Source: Anaerolineaceae bacterium UBA1415 (GTDB taxonomy: Bacteria; Chloroflexota; Anaerolineae; Anaerolineales; Anaerolineaceae). Taken from it: a stretch of 64,000 nucleotides of DNA. The notes beneath the pieces were generated by a model. It was not told the DNA's origin, did no database searches, and worked only from the letters and a program-made list of their open reading frames with translations. The stretch lies in NCBI GenBank assembly GCA_002305635.1, contig DBPR01000021.1:1-64000 (forward strand), read 5' to 3'. The position numbers and the translations under genes are program-made. This document shows positions 33,611 to 43,068 of this stretch, in pieces; the stretch's first letter is position 1; every line of letters starts with the position of its first letter.

Positions 33611-34690
33611 ATGAATAAAAAATATGTGTGGACCCTGCTACTCCTGACCATTGCCGCCCTGGTCTTATCTGGATGCGCGGCTGGTGTCAGAGCTGAGAGC
33701 ACTCCTGGTTTAACTGTCTCTGGCGACCATGTTTACGTCGCCTACCTAAGCCGTGTTCATCAGCTTGATCGGACAACTGGCACTCTTGTTTCAAGTTATC
33801 CTGAAAAACCGAAGCCAACTCTTGTTATGTATGCTCCTCCTGAAGTTAGCGAAGGAGCTGTTTATTTTGGCGACCTTGCCAATCAGTTCCATAAAGTGCT
33901 TGATGGCAATCTCAATCAAATCACCTGGACTTTTTCAGGCGCGAAGGGCTGGTTCCAGGCCAAGGCGGCTGTTGATGGGGACCTGGTGATCGTCCCGAGC
34001 ACCGACCGAAATATTTACGCATTAAATTCTTCAACCGGTGAATTGGTTTGGGATTACAAAGGCGATTTTGCCTTCATCGCTGAACCCCTGATCATTGGTG
34101 ACAAAGTGGTTGTCAGTTCGCAGGATCATCACATCCTTGTTTTGGATCGCAACACTGGCAAAGAGCTTTACCGCGTCGAAACCAAAGGCGCTGTCGTTTC
34201 ATCTCCGTTGTATGATGAAGCCACCGGCGCTGTCTATATTGGCAGTTTTGGGAAAGACCTGACCTCTTTTGACCTGGAGACAGGCAAAGTGAATTGGGTG
34301 TTTGGCGAAAATCAGAATCTGGCGACCATTTGGGGAACCCCGATCTTGCTTGGTGAAGAATTGATCTTCGTTGATCGTGCCGGAAAGATTGTCGCGCTAA
34401 ACCCTGAAAGTGGCGAGCAACTTTGGACCGTTGAAGCAGGCGGTTCAGTTGTAGCCGGTCTTGCGAAGGTTGAAGACCTCGGCTTTCTGGTGGCGCGTGA
34501 GGATGGCAACATGATCTTCTATGGAACAGACCACGCCACAAAGTGGACTGCCACTATCCCGGGCAAACTTTATTCAGCGCCGATCATTGATGGAGAGCAG
34601 ATATTTGTCGCTGCCACAAAAGCGGATAGTATTCTTTACACCTACAATCTAACCGGTCAACCAGGCTGGTCATATACCCCTGCAAAATAG
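33611..34690 (+). CDS. PQQ-type beta-propeller lipoprotein (BamB-like)
   Basis: A 359-residue lipoprotein: signal peptide with lipobox LSGC (Cys near residue 22), then about seven repeats of the PQQ/BamB type (IYALNSSTGELVWDYKG, ILVLDRNTGKELYRVET, IVALNPESGEQLWTVEA). In Gram-negatives BamB helps outer-membrane protein assembly; nothing here suggests an outer membrane, so a related extracytoplasmic scaffold role is the best guess. It lies between yidD and yidC with 11-base gaps, so it belongs to their operon. GGAG precedes the ATG. Confidence 0.88.
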   Translation: MNKKYVWTLLLLTIAALVLSGCAAGVRAESTPGLTVSGDHVYVAYLSRVHQLDRTTGTLVSSYPEKPKPTLVMYAPPEVSEGAVYFGDLANQFHKVLDGNLNQITWTFSGAKGWFQAKAAVDGDLVIVPSTDRNIYALNSSTGELVWDYKGDFAFIAEPLIIGDKVVVSSQDHHILVLDRNTGKELYRVETKGAVVSSPLYDEATGAVYIGSFGKDLTSFDLETGKVNWVFGENQNLATIWGTPILLGEELIFVDRAGKIVALNPESGEQLWTVEAGGSVVAGLAKVEDLGFLVAREDGNMIFYGTDHATKWTATIPGKLYSAPIIDGEQIFVAATKADSILYTYNLTGQPGWSYTPAK

Positions 34691-34701
34691 GAGATATCAC
34701 T

Positions 34702-35595
34702 ATGTGGGAAACAATTATTGTTCAGCCTTTTACTAACTTGCTGTTGATCATTACCATGTTGGTGAAGAATTTTGGTTTTGCCATCATTCTCTTCACGATT
34801 TTGATCAAACTGCTAACTTATCCTTTGACCGCCAAACAAATGAAGTCTACCCAGGCAATGCAGGACCTGCAGTCCGATCCTTATTTCAAGAAAATGCAGG
34901 AAAAATACAAAGATAATCGCGAGAAGATGGCCGAAATTCAGATGAAGGTTTACAAGGAAAAGGGCATCAATCCCTTTGGCTCCTGTTTACCGACGATCAT
35001 CCAATTCCCGATCATCATTGGTTTGTATCAGGCCATCATGAAAGTAATGGCTTCAACACCGCTTGAACTGGCAAATTTGGAGAGGATCGTTTATCCATTT
35101 TTGGATGTTAACAAAATTCTCCCCATCCAAAACCGCTTCCTGTGGATGGACCTTGGCCAACCAGAGCGTCTGAACATCTTTGGCATTGGTATTCCGGTTC
35201 TGGCTATTCTTGTAACCATCACTACCCTGATCCAATCAAAGATCATGCAGCCGCCAACGCAGGCCAACGATCAGTCCGCTGCCATGAGCAACAGCATGAT
35301 GATGATGATGCCCTTCATGATGGGCTGGATGGCTTACCAGTTCTCAGCCGGTCTGGCGCTCTACTTCCTGACCAGCAACCTGGCAACTGTCGCTCAATAT
35401 GCCGCCATGGGCCGCGCGGATTGGTCTAAGATTATCCCAGGAATTGAACCCAAAAAAGAACCTCCGAAGAAAACGATCATTGAGCCTGAATGGATCGAGG
35501 ATGACGATGATGAGGATGAAGAAGACACCGACAAGAGCGGAAAACCTTCTGCAAGAGCGGCTGTTAAACGTCAACGCCCAAAGAGGAAAAGATAG
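34702..35595 (+). CDS. yidC: Membrane protein insertase YidC/Oxa1 family
   Basis: A 297-residue insertase of the short Gram-positive/Oxa1 type. The first membrane segment is at the N-terminus, then the cytoplasmic hairpin (LTAKQMKSTQAMQDLQ...YKDNREKMAEIQMKVYKEKGINPFGSCLP) and the remaining helices. It ends with a very acidic then basic tail (DDDDEDEEDTDKSGK...RQRPKRKR) that may contact ribosomes. It inserts membrane proteins alone or with Sec. Confidence 0.96.
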   Translation: MWETIIVQPFTNLLLIITMLVKNFGFAIILFTILIKLLTYPLTAKQMKSTQAMQDLQSDPYFKKMQEKYKDNREKMAEIQMKVYKEKGINPFGSCLPTIIQFPIIIGLYQAIMKVMASTPLELANLERIVYPFLDVNKILPIQNRFLWMDLGQPERLNIFGIGIPVLAILVTITTLIQSKIMQPPTQANDQSAAMSNSMMMMMPFMMGWMAYQFSAGLALYFLTSNLATVAQYAAMGRADWSKIIPGIEPKKEPPKKTIIEPEWIEDDDDEDEEDTDKSGKPSARAAVKRQRPKRKR

Positions 35596-35615
35596 AAAAA
35601 TAGGCAGGTTATCTT

Positions 35616-36392
35616 ATGGAACAACGATTAACGCTCGAAGTCATCGCGCCAACAGTTGAAGAAGCCATTGAAAAAGGGCTTGAAGAATTGGGGCTAGGTC
35701 GCGATGACGTCGATGTAGAAATTCTGGACGAAGGCAAACGAAATCTGTTTCGCTTTGCCTCAAGACAGGCAAGAATTAAACTTATCGTCAAACAAAAGGT
35801 TATGAAAAATCAGGACGAAGAAACGGCGCCTGAACCTGATGAAGAACTTCCGTTAGATCTTGACGAGACTTTCGAAGGTTATGAATTTCAAAGCAGCGCT
35901 GAAAGAGGCATCCCTGAAGATATGGATGAAGAAACGGCAATTTTGGCTGTTGTGAGAAAGATTTTGGACCTGATGGGCACTCAGGCTGAGCTTTCCATCG
36001 ACCAAAGAGTCTCAGAAGATGACCAGCGCGAATATTACAATGTCGATATCCAGGGCGATGACCTGAGCTATTTGATCGGGAGACGCTCTGAAACACTAAA
36101 TTCAATCCAATACATGGTCAGCCTGATCATTTCCCATCAGTTCAATCGCTGGATCCCGATCCAGATCGATATCCAGAATTATCGTAAACGAAGGGAAACC
36201 GAGCTGCAGAAACTTGCCCGTAGAATGGCTGATCAGGTCGTTGCGACCGGTCGTAAACAAATGCTTGAAGCGATGCCGGCTTACGAGCGGCGCATCATTC
36301 ATATCGAGCTCAGAAAAAGGGATGATGTTTATACAGAATCGGTAGGCGAGGAACCTTATCGCAAAGTCTATATTTACCCTGCCAATCAGTAG
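35616..36392 (+). CDS. jag: KH/R3H RNA-binding protein Jag (KhpB)
   Basis: A 258-residue RNA-binding protein with a Jag N-terminal domain (residues 1-50, VEEAIEKGLEELGLGRDDVDVEILDEGKRNLF), an acidic linker, a KH domain (about 110-185; LIGRRSETLNSIQYMVSLI) and a C-terminal R3H domain (MPAYERRIIHIELR). In Gram-positives Jag/KhpB, with KhpA, affects cell elongation and small-RNA biology. It follows yidC as usual. Confidence 0.95.
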   Translation: MEQRLTLEVIAPTVEEAIEKGLEELGLGRDDVDVEILDEGKRNLFRFASRQARIKLIVKQKVMKNQDEETAPEPDEELPLDLDETFEGYEFQSSAERGIPEDMDEETAILAVVRKILDLMGTQAELSIDQRVSEDDQREYYNVDIQGDDLSYLIGRRSETLNSIQYMVSLIISHQFNRWIPIQIDIQNYRKRRETELQKLARRMADQVVATGRKQMLEAMPAYERRIIHIELRKRDDVYTESVGEEPYRKVYIYPANQ

Positions 36393-36401
36393 AGGCGTAT
36401 T

Positions 36402-37712
36402 GTGAGAGCAGTCGATATCATCACCCGCAAGCGGGACAAAGAGGAACTGAGCCCTGAAGAAATTCGCTTCATGATCGAAAACTTCACCAAAGGCAGCGTT
36501 CCTGACTATCAGATGTCTGCCTTCGCGATGGCAGTTCTTCTCAATGGCATGAGCCATGGGGAGATCACCGCAATGACGCTGGCGATGGCGGCTTCCGGCG
36601 ATCAACTGGACCTAAGTGAATTTGGTGGCCGCGTCGTCGACAAACACTCAACTGGCGGCGTTGGTGACAAAACTACCTTTATCGTAGCTCCCATCGCGGC
36701 TGCCTGCGGACTGCCGGTTGGGAAAATGTCTGGCAGAGGTCTTGGTTTTAGCGGTGGTACCATTGACAAACTCGAATCCATCCCTGGCATAAAAACGAAC
36801 CTTTCCACCGAAGAATTCATTCAACAACTTCGTGATTATAAGATCGTATTGACAGGCCAAAGCGCTGATCTGGCACCAGCCGATGGGAAGCTTTATGCCT
36901 TAAGAGATGTGACCGGAACTGTGCAATCGATCCCTCTGATCGCTTCTTCCGTGATGAGCAAGAAGATCGCCTCCGGGGCGGATTCGATCGTGTTGGATGT
37001 CAAGGTAGGTCGGGGTGCGTTTATGAAAACCCTTGATGATGCCCGCGAACTTGCCAACGTAATGGTCGCCATTGGGAAACTTAGCGGCAGAAAAGTGATC
37101 GCGCTGCTTTCGCAAATGGATCAGCCGCTTGGACATGCGGTAGGGAATGCGCTGGAGCTCAAGGAAGCTATCGCGATGCTGCGAGGGACTGGGCCTGAAG
37201 ATCTGCATACACATTGTGTTGACCTGGCTGCGTATATGCTCATTTTGGGTCATGCTGCGCAGAACCTGGATGAAGCCCGTAATATGGCGCAAAAAGCCAT
37301 TGACGATGGCTCAGCCTGGGCCAGGTTTAGAGAAATGGTAAAAGTACAGGGCGGTGATATTTCATTTGTAGATGAACCAATGAAATTGCCCGAAAGTAAG
37401 TTTGTATATTCCATTTTTGCTGATAAAGACGGATATATCAAAACTGTTGACGCCAGGGAAGTTGGCGAAAGCTCGGTCATGATCGGCGCCGGTAGAGCAA
37501 AAAAGGATGATCAGATCGACCTGGCTGTAGGCATCATGGTTTACGTCAAAGTTGGTGGAAAGATTTGCAAAGGTGATCTGATGTTTGAGGTTCACGTAAA
37601 CAGAAAGTCTGACTTTGACCTTGTTTTTGAAAAGCTGAAAAGTGCCGTTGAAATTTGTGTTGAACCGGTTGACCCGCCCCCATGTTTTTGGGATGTAATA
37701 GGTGTGAATTAA
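36402..37712 (+). CDS. Pyrimidine-nucleoside / thymidine phosphorylase
   Basis: A 436-residue phosphorylase splitting thymidine or uridine with phosphate. Conserved segments: the KHSTGGVGDKTT phosphate loop (about residues 80-91), GRGLGFSGGTIDKLE, ASSVMSKKIASGADSIVLDVKVG and the C-terminal domain. The KHSTGG signature is shared by DeoA and Pdp, so the exact substrate is not decided. The GTG start is 9 bases after jag; the operon ends at a terminator. Confidence 0.92.
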   Translation: MRAVDIITRKRDKEELSPEEIRFMIENFTKGSVPDYQMSAFAMAVLLNGMSHGEITAMTLAMAASGDQLDLSEFGGRVVDKHSTGGVGDKTTFIVAPIAAACGLPVGKMSGRGLGFSGGTIDKLESIPGIKTNLSTEEFIQQLRDYKIVLTGQSADLAPADGKLYALRDVTGTVQSIPLIASSVMSKKIASGADSIVLDVKVGRGAFMKTLDDARELANVMVAIGKLSGRKVIALLSQMDQPLGHAVGNALELKEAIAMLRGTGPEDLHTHCVDLAAYMLILGHAAQNLDEARNMAQKAIDDGSAWARFREMVKVQGGDISFVDEPMKLPESKFVYSIFADKDGYIKTVDAREVGESSVMIGAGRAKKDDQIDLAVGIMVYVKVGGKICKGDLMFEVHVNRKSDFDLVFEKLKSAVEICVEPVDPPPCFWDVIGVN

Positions 37713-37734
37713 AACCCGGTTCGCCGGGTTTTTT
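37711..37734 (+). terminator. Terminator of the rpmH-to-phosphorylase run
   Basis: AACCCGG and CCGGGTT close around a TTCG tetraloop, followed by six T. It begins at the phosphorylase stop codon and lies just upstream of typA. Confidence 0.9.
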
Positions 37735-37755
37735 CTTGCAATAAGGTAGGAATTA

Positions 37756-39600
37756 ATGAAGAAAATAAGAAATGATATTAGAAATATTGCGATCATCGCC
37801 CATGTAGACCATGGGAAAACGACCTTGATCGATTCCATGTTAAAGCAAGCCAAAGTTTTTCGTGATAATCAAAAAGTGGCTGATCGCGTCATGGACTCCA
37901 ATGACCTTGAGCGGGAACGTGGTATCACGATCCTGGCAAAAAATGCCTCGATAACACTGCCTGATCCTGCGACAAGGGAATTGGTCAAATTAAACATCGT
38001 AGACACACCTGGCCATGCTGATTTTGGCGGTGAGGTGGAACGCATCATGAATATGGTCGATGGGGTTTTGCTGTTGGTTGATGCCGCGGAAGGCCCCAAG
38101 CCGCAAACCCGCTTTGTCTTAAAGCAAGCCATTGAAAAGAAACTAAAAACGATCGTGGTTATCAATAAACTCGACCGCAAGGATATTGACATCGAGAGCA
38201 CGTTGAACGCGACCTTTGATTTGTTTGTGGAGTTAGGCGCCAGCAACGATATTTTGGATTTCCCGATCATTTATGCCGAGGGGCTTCAGGGAAAAGCCGG
38301 GAAGCAGGCAAAATTAGAAGATAATTTAATGCCGCTTTTCGAGACGATCCTGAAAGAGATCCCTGGGCCAGAAATCAACAGCGATGACTTTTTCCAAATG
38401 TTGGTCACCAATCTCGGTTACGATGAATACAGTGGAGTTACCGCCACCGGACGCATTTATTCGGGCAATATTCGTCCAAACGATACGATCGTGCGCATCC
38501 TGAATGACGGAAGTCAGGAACGAATTCAGGCCAGGTATCTTTTTACCTATGAAGGGCTTGAAAAGAAAGCGACTGAGATCGCGGAAGCGGGTGACATTAT
38601 CACCATTGGCGGTCTCAAGGATATTCAAATTGGTGAAACGCTGGCTTCCCCGGAAAAACCGCTTGCCTTGCCGTCGATCAAGGTTCAGCAGCCAACCGTG
38701 CGAATGACCTTTGGCGTCAACACCTCTCCGTTTTCAGGCCGTGAAGGGAAGTGGAGCACCTCGCGGAAGCTGCTGGAGCGTCTGACCGAGGAGCTGCGCC
38801 ACAATATTTCTTTGCGTGTGGAACAAACTGATCAAAAAGATGTCTTTTTGGTTTCTGGCCGCGGCGAGCTTCATCTGGGCATCCTTATCGAAACGATGCG
38901 TCGTGAAGGCTATGAATTTCAGGTTAGCAGACCCGAAGCCATCATCATCGAGAAAGAAGACGGGGAAAAGTATGAGCCTTTTGAAGAGGTTCATATTGAT
39001 GTAGACAGCGATTATGTCGGCGTCGTGGTTGAAATGCTCGGGCAGCGCCGCGGACAAATGTCCGATATGCGAAATAACCCGGATAGTACCGTCCATCTGA
39101 CGTTTACAATTCCAACCCGGGGTTTGCTTGGTTTTCGTTATCGTTTTTTGAATGCCACCCACGGAAAGGGAATTTTGAACAGTTTTTATATCGGGGATCG
39201 CCCCTTGGAAGGAGCGGTCATCAATCGCAACAGCAGCTCGATCATCGCGATCGAGGAAGGGGTTGCCTCGACTTTTGGATTGAAAAACGCGGAACAACGA
39301 GGAATCCTCTTTATTGGTCCGGGTGAAGAAGTTTACGAAGGCATGATCGTTGGTGAAACCGCCCGCGCCCAGGATCTTGCGATCAATGTTTGCAAGAAAA
39401 AGCATCTTACCAACATGCGTCAATCCATTCGCGATCTTGAAGAGCGGCTCGACCCTCCAAAGAAAATGAGCCTGGATGAGAAAATTGAATATCTTGGTCC
39501 GGATGATCTTTTGGAAGTTACGCCACAAAACCTTCGCCTGCGCAAGAGAATACTGGACACGCACGAGCGATTACGCTTTGAGAAAACTGGCAACGAATAG
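37756..39600 (+). CDS. typA: Ribosome-associated GTPase TypA/BipA
   Basis: A 614-residue translational GTPase. G1 is AHVDHGKTTL (about residues 15-24), G2/switch I region RERGITILAKN, G3 DTPGHADFGGE and G4 NKLD. The EF-G-like domains and the BipA-specific C-terminus follow. It acts on ribosome assembly and stress adaptation. AGGA lies before the ATG. It converges with the glycosyltransferase gene with a 14-base gap. Confidence 0.96.
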   Translation: MKKIRNDIRNIAIIAHVDHGKTTLIDSMLKQAKVFRDNQKVADRVMDSNDLERERGITILAKNASITLPDPATRELVKLNIVDTPGHADFGGEVERIMNMVDGVLLLVDAAEGPKPQTRFVLKQAIEKKLKTIVVINKLDRKDIDIESTLNATFDLFVELGASNDILDFPIIYAEGLQGKAGKQAKLEDNLMPLFETILKEIPGPEINSDDFFQMLVTNLGYDEYSGVTATGRIYSGNIRPNDTIVRILNDGSQERIQARYLFTYEGLEKKATEIAEAGDIITIGGLKDIQIGETLASPEKPLALPSIKVQQPTVRMTFGVNTSPFSGREGKWSTSRKLLERLTEELRHNISLRVEQTDQKDVFLVSGRGELHLGILIETMRREGYEFQVSRPEAIIIEKEDGEKYEPFEEVHIDVDSDYVGVVVEMLGQRRGQMSDMRNNPDSTVHLTFTIPTRGLLGFRYRFLNATHGKGILNSFYIGDRPLEGAVINRNSSSIIAIEEGVASTFGLKNAEQRGILFIGPGEEVYEGMIVGETARAQDLAINVCKKKHLTNMRQSIRDLEERLDPPKKMSLDEKIEYLGPDDLLEVTPQNLRLRKRILDTHERLRFEKTGNE

Positions 39601-39614
39601 GCCCAATATTTGTT

Positions 39615-42173
39615 TTACTGGCAAATGTCTCTAAAAGTGGTTGATGTTGACCAGATCAACTGGTCAGATTGAACAAAGTAGACCAGATAGGTGATGACCT
39701 GATCGCTACCAGGGTATTTACAGCCCAATGCGATCATGTCTTCGCCGTCTGGGAGTCTCTCTTCCAGGTCGATCCCATAAGGGATCACCACCTCATACAT
39801 GGTTGGCGTCAATAAGGTAAAACGTAGCCCCTTATCGATTGGCCCGTTGTCTCCGTCGAGATAGGCCGGATAAATTTCTTTTCCGTATAAAAAGAGCGTG
39901 TTTGGTTTGTTGAAAAAGTCTTCCATCTGGGAAGGCGTGATGCCAATTTCATCTTCGATCTTCTCCATAGGCAAACGCTGATACACTTCAGATTTGCTAT
40001 CATTATGGTAAAGTGTCGGGAACGCCAGATTGAGAACGGGCAAAGAGAGACCGATCAAAAGGCAAATAGTGAGAGAAATCCAAAAATTGGGACGATGTTG
40101 GCTGGTAGATTCTCTGACAGGAGCTGGTTTGAATTGGGGAATCAGCTTGATTGCGCGTAGTAAGCACCATAAGCCGAGCAGGAAATAAAAGTATACGACC
40201 CAATCCACCGGAAGTAAGTAGCGACTACCTGAGGTTCTTACCAGAGCGTTTGATAAATAATATGACATTTGCAAAACCAAAGGAACCAAACCAGAACATT
40301 TGAATTTTGTGTAGGCGTATTGAACACCAAGCGAAATCAAGATTAGATTGAAAATAAACGCAATGACATGCTCTGCGGGCATTTCACCATTCCAGGTGAC
40401 TGGTTCATGCCAGTATTCTTGCTCAAGAATGTTCGTTGGGCGGGCAGGGTAAATCTGGAAAGGTAAAACAAAGAGCGATTTGACCTGATTGTTAAAAAAA
40501 TGCCCTAAAACCATGGTGATTTTTGATCCATAAAGCGCAGTGTTGCCTGTTTCGCCTGGTTCATTGGATATATCCAAATTTGGCTGCCCGGTCACTTCAG
40601 ATGACTGTTCCAGTTCAGATGGTGAGACAGTTTCATCCGTTTCAGGGACTTGGGGCAGTGTCGCAGTTGCGGCAGTAGGAGCCTCATTGCGTCCATCAAC
40701 GACCTGCTCTACAGAAAAACGGGTCGCGAGAGCAGCCTGAACCTTCCAGGTGATTGGGTCTTTACCGTAAGTGACCTGATTGTAAACCGTCCAGGGCAAT
40801 ACCATTACCATGACACCCAAAAGGAAGATTAGGATTTGGGGAACGCGCGTTTTAAGCTCGCGAATTCCTGTTAAAAAGAGGAAAACTAATATTATGGGAA
40901 AAACAACCAGATTATTTGATCGAATAAAAATTGACAATCCAAGCACGCCACCAGATAATAGAGGTAACGCCAGCTCATTCTTTTGCTCACGAAGCCAAAT
41001 GAATAGTAAAAAAGCGAGAAGGAGAAGAAGAAACGCTGTTGGGAATTCGGTCATCATCAAACGGGAATTTGAGACCGAAATTTTAAAGGTGAAGAGGATC
41101 GCGGTTGTCTCTTTGATTATTGCGAATAAAGCCAGCGCGATGCCAAAAAGCTTTCCCGAAAGGCGCTTTCCAAAAAAATACAGTAAAACAGGAAAAAGCG
41201 CTAAAAGGATGATCTGTATATTCGTGATGGTCTGGTAGGATTGACCAAAAATGAGGTGCAGTAACCCCAGAAAGAGGGCGTAAAACGGTTTTTCCGTATA
41301 ATAGGGCGTTTCGAGTCTACCGCCTATAATCAGGTATTGGCCACCCAGGTCCATCAGCTTTGCGTCGCTTTTAGGTAGATAATAGCCGTCAGGAGGCAAG
41401 GGACCTAAAAGGAAATAACTATTGGAGTATGGAGTTTTGATCCAAACCAGCGAGGCGATCAGCCAAATTCCAAGAACAAGGAAAATTTCCAGTAAAATCA
41501 GTAATTTAGGATCCGGATTCCAGCCTTTTTTTGTTTTGATCCAGTTGACGATCTCATGAACAATCAGGATCATCAATACAATGCTTGCCAGTGAGACCCA
41601 CATCATAGGCACCCCGGCAACGTTCCAGAATGCCTGGTCTGGCTGTAATCCAATTCCCGTGAGCGTCATGAAAAGCCAGGCGAGGGCGATGCAGGCAAGC
41701 GAAATAGCAAGCACAAGATACGAATCGGCTTTCTTGTCTTTAATTTGTCGGCAGCCTGTAAAGACTAATAAGTTGATCAAAAGAGCATAAAACAAAACCC
41801 CCAGCCAGCTCATGCCGAGGTTTATGGCGGCATTGTTTAGGTCCATCGTTCGGCTTAAAAGAACAATGATGAGTATGGAAAGGAGCAGGAAAACGATTGT
41901 AGCACTTGTCCGTTTCGCGAGCAGTTGGTTTATCGTTTTTTGCATCCAGAGATTATTTTTCTTTAACAACAAGGCTGCTGTCAGCAGTACCATGGCGACC
42001 ATGAAAGGGATAATAAAAAACGAAATCCAGGTCAGCTGCGGGAGGGTCGCCGCAAATCTATCTCTGAATACGTAGAACTGGACGCCACCAATGAGCATGG
42101 ACAGGCTTCCACCCGACACGAGAAAAATAATATTCAGCTCCAGGGGCGTTCTTTTCCTGATTGACATTATCAT
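39615..42173 (-). CDS. Glycosyltransferase family 39-like membrane protein
   Basis: A large membrane protein of about 852 residues with around 13 helices. The lumenal loop after helix 1 of the dolichyl-phosphate mannosyltransferase-like domain (GGRLETPYYTEKPFYALFLGLLHLIFG) and the neighbouring Asp/Glu positions fit the ArnT/PMT (GT39/GT83) pattern, which moves sugars from polyprenyl-phosphate carriers. A Thr/Ser/Glu-rich loop is at about residues 480-530. ATG 42173 and ATG 42167 are both possible; AAAGGTGA lies just upstream. It is divergent from the chain-length and ligase genes, so surface-glycan work is likely. Confidence 0.72.
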   Translation of the reverse strand: MIMSIRKRTPLELNIIFLVSGGSLSMLIGGVQFYVFRDRFAATLPQLTWISFFIIPFMVAMVLLTAALLLKKNNLWMQKTINQLLAKRTSATIVFLLLSILIIVLLSRTMDLNNAAINLGMSWLGVLFYALLINLLVFTGCRQIKDKKADSYLVLAISLACIALAWLFMTLTGIGLQPDQAFWNVAGVPMMWVSLASIVLMILIVHEIVNWIKTKKGWNPDPKLLILLEIFLVLGIWLIASLVWIKTPYSNSYFLLGPLPPDGYYLPKSDAKLMDLGGQYLIIGGRLETPYYTEKPFYALFLGLLHLIFGQSYQTITNIQIILLALFPVLLYFFGKRLSGKLFGIALALFAIIKETTAILFTFKISVSNSRLMMTEFPTAFLLLLLAFLLFIWLREQKNELALPLLSGGVLGLSIFIRSNNLVVFPIILVFLFLTGIRELKTRVPQILIFLLGVMVMVLPWTVYNQVTYGKDPITWKVQAALATRFSVEQVVDGRNEAPTAATATLPQVPETDETVSPSELEQSSEVTGQPNLDISNEPGETGNTALYGSKITMVLGHFFNNQVKSLFVLPFQIYPARPTNILEQEYWHEPVTWNGEMPAEHVIAFIFNLILISLGVQYAYTKFKCSGLVPLVLQMSYYLSNALVRTSGSRYLLPVDWVVYFYFLLGLWCLLRAIKLIPQFKPAPVRESTSQHRPNFWISLTICLLIGLSLPVLNLAFPTLYHNDSKSEVYQRLPMEKIEDEIGITPSQMEDFFNKPNTLFLYGKEIYPAYLDGDNGPIDKGLRFTLLTPTMYEVVIPYGIDLEERLPDGEDMIALGCKYPGSDQVITYLVYFVQSDQLIWSTSTTFRDICQ

Positions 42174-42258
42174 TTCACCTTTCAATGTATTTTACACTAT
42201 GGCTGGGGTTTGATAAAAATTGCGCTCAAGGTTAAAATCGCTATTAAATTGGAGAAAT

Positions 42259-43068
42259 ATGACAAAAAACTTTTCCCCTAAATCTGATGGTTTTTTCGTG
42301 CCAGGTTTCTTATCAATGAAGAAACATCAATATCTGATCACTGTAGCGATGATGCTTTTGTTTGCGCTGATTGGCTGGTTCATTGGCTCAAGCTACAAGT
42401 TCAAGTATGAGGCGACCTCAGTACTTGTCACCAACCTCGAAATTGTTGAAGATACCAACATCAAGGAAATCATGGTCGATTCCCAAATGGAGCTGATCAG
42501 ACAGCTGATGTATCATCCTGACATCACTTCCGCGGTGCTTGATAAGGAAGCTCAGCATAACAATCCTCTCACGCTTGACCAACTTGAGAAGAAAAGCGTA
42601 ATTGAACGCAGGCTCAACAGTACCCTGATCAAGATCCGCGACACAGACCCACAAATCGCCAAAAGGATCGCCGATGCCTGGGCCGAAGCCGCGTATACGC
42701 GACTGAGCGAAGCCTATCCACATGCATTCCTTGTCTCAGAGGCGAAATGGATGATCACCTCAATCGAAGATTGTCAAAGCGATGAACTCGTCTTTGAAAC
42801 CAACTTTTGCCAGGAACTGACCACCGAAAGGGCAGAAGAGCTGATCAACGAAGCAAAAAAGATTGTTCTTGAGGAGGATGCTCTTTCTTTGGGTTTGACC
42901 AAGGAAATTCAGATCAGTCAGTATCAACCCGCTTCTTTACCATCGGAACCGGTTGCCGGCAGCCAGTCCAATACCTTGTTTATCGGCGCTCTGGCAGGTT
43001 TTTTGCTTTCGCTGATCCTCTATGAGCTTCCTGTTTTCAAAACTGGCGATAAAAATGAAAATCTCTGA
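42259..43068 (+). CDS. Wzz-like chain-length determinant protein
   Basis: A 269-residue protein with two membrane helices (about residues 22-45 and 235-255) around an extracytoplasmic domain with helix-rich middle, the layout of polysaccharide co-polymerases (Wzz). VLVTNLEIVEDTNIKEIMVDSQ follows the first helix, as in Wzz. It lacks a C-terminal tyrosine kinase domain. GGAG precedes ATG 42259. The ligase gene overlaps its end by 14 bases, so the two work together. Confidence 0.75.
   Translation: MTKNFSPKSDGFFVPGFLSMKKHQYLITVAMMLLFALIGWFIGSSYKFKYEATSVLVTNLEIVEDTNIKEIMVDSQMELIRQLMYHPDITSAVLDKEAQHNNPLTLDQLEKKSVIERRLNSTLIKIRDTDPQIAKRIADAWAEAAYTRLSEAYPHAFLVSEAKWMITSIEDCQSDELVFETNFCQELTTERAEELINEAKKIVLEEDALSLGLTKEIQISQYQPASLPSEPVAGSQSNTLFIGALAGFLLSLILYELPVFKTGDKNENL

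Noticed and set aside
39640..39720. Repeated TGACCAG/CTGGTCA inverted elements as a typA terminator
   Set aside because: They sit in the coding end of the glycosyltransferase gene and lack any T-run on the plus strand, so termination is not supported.
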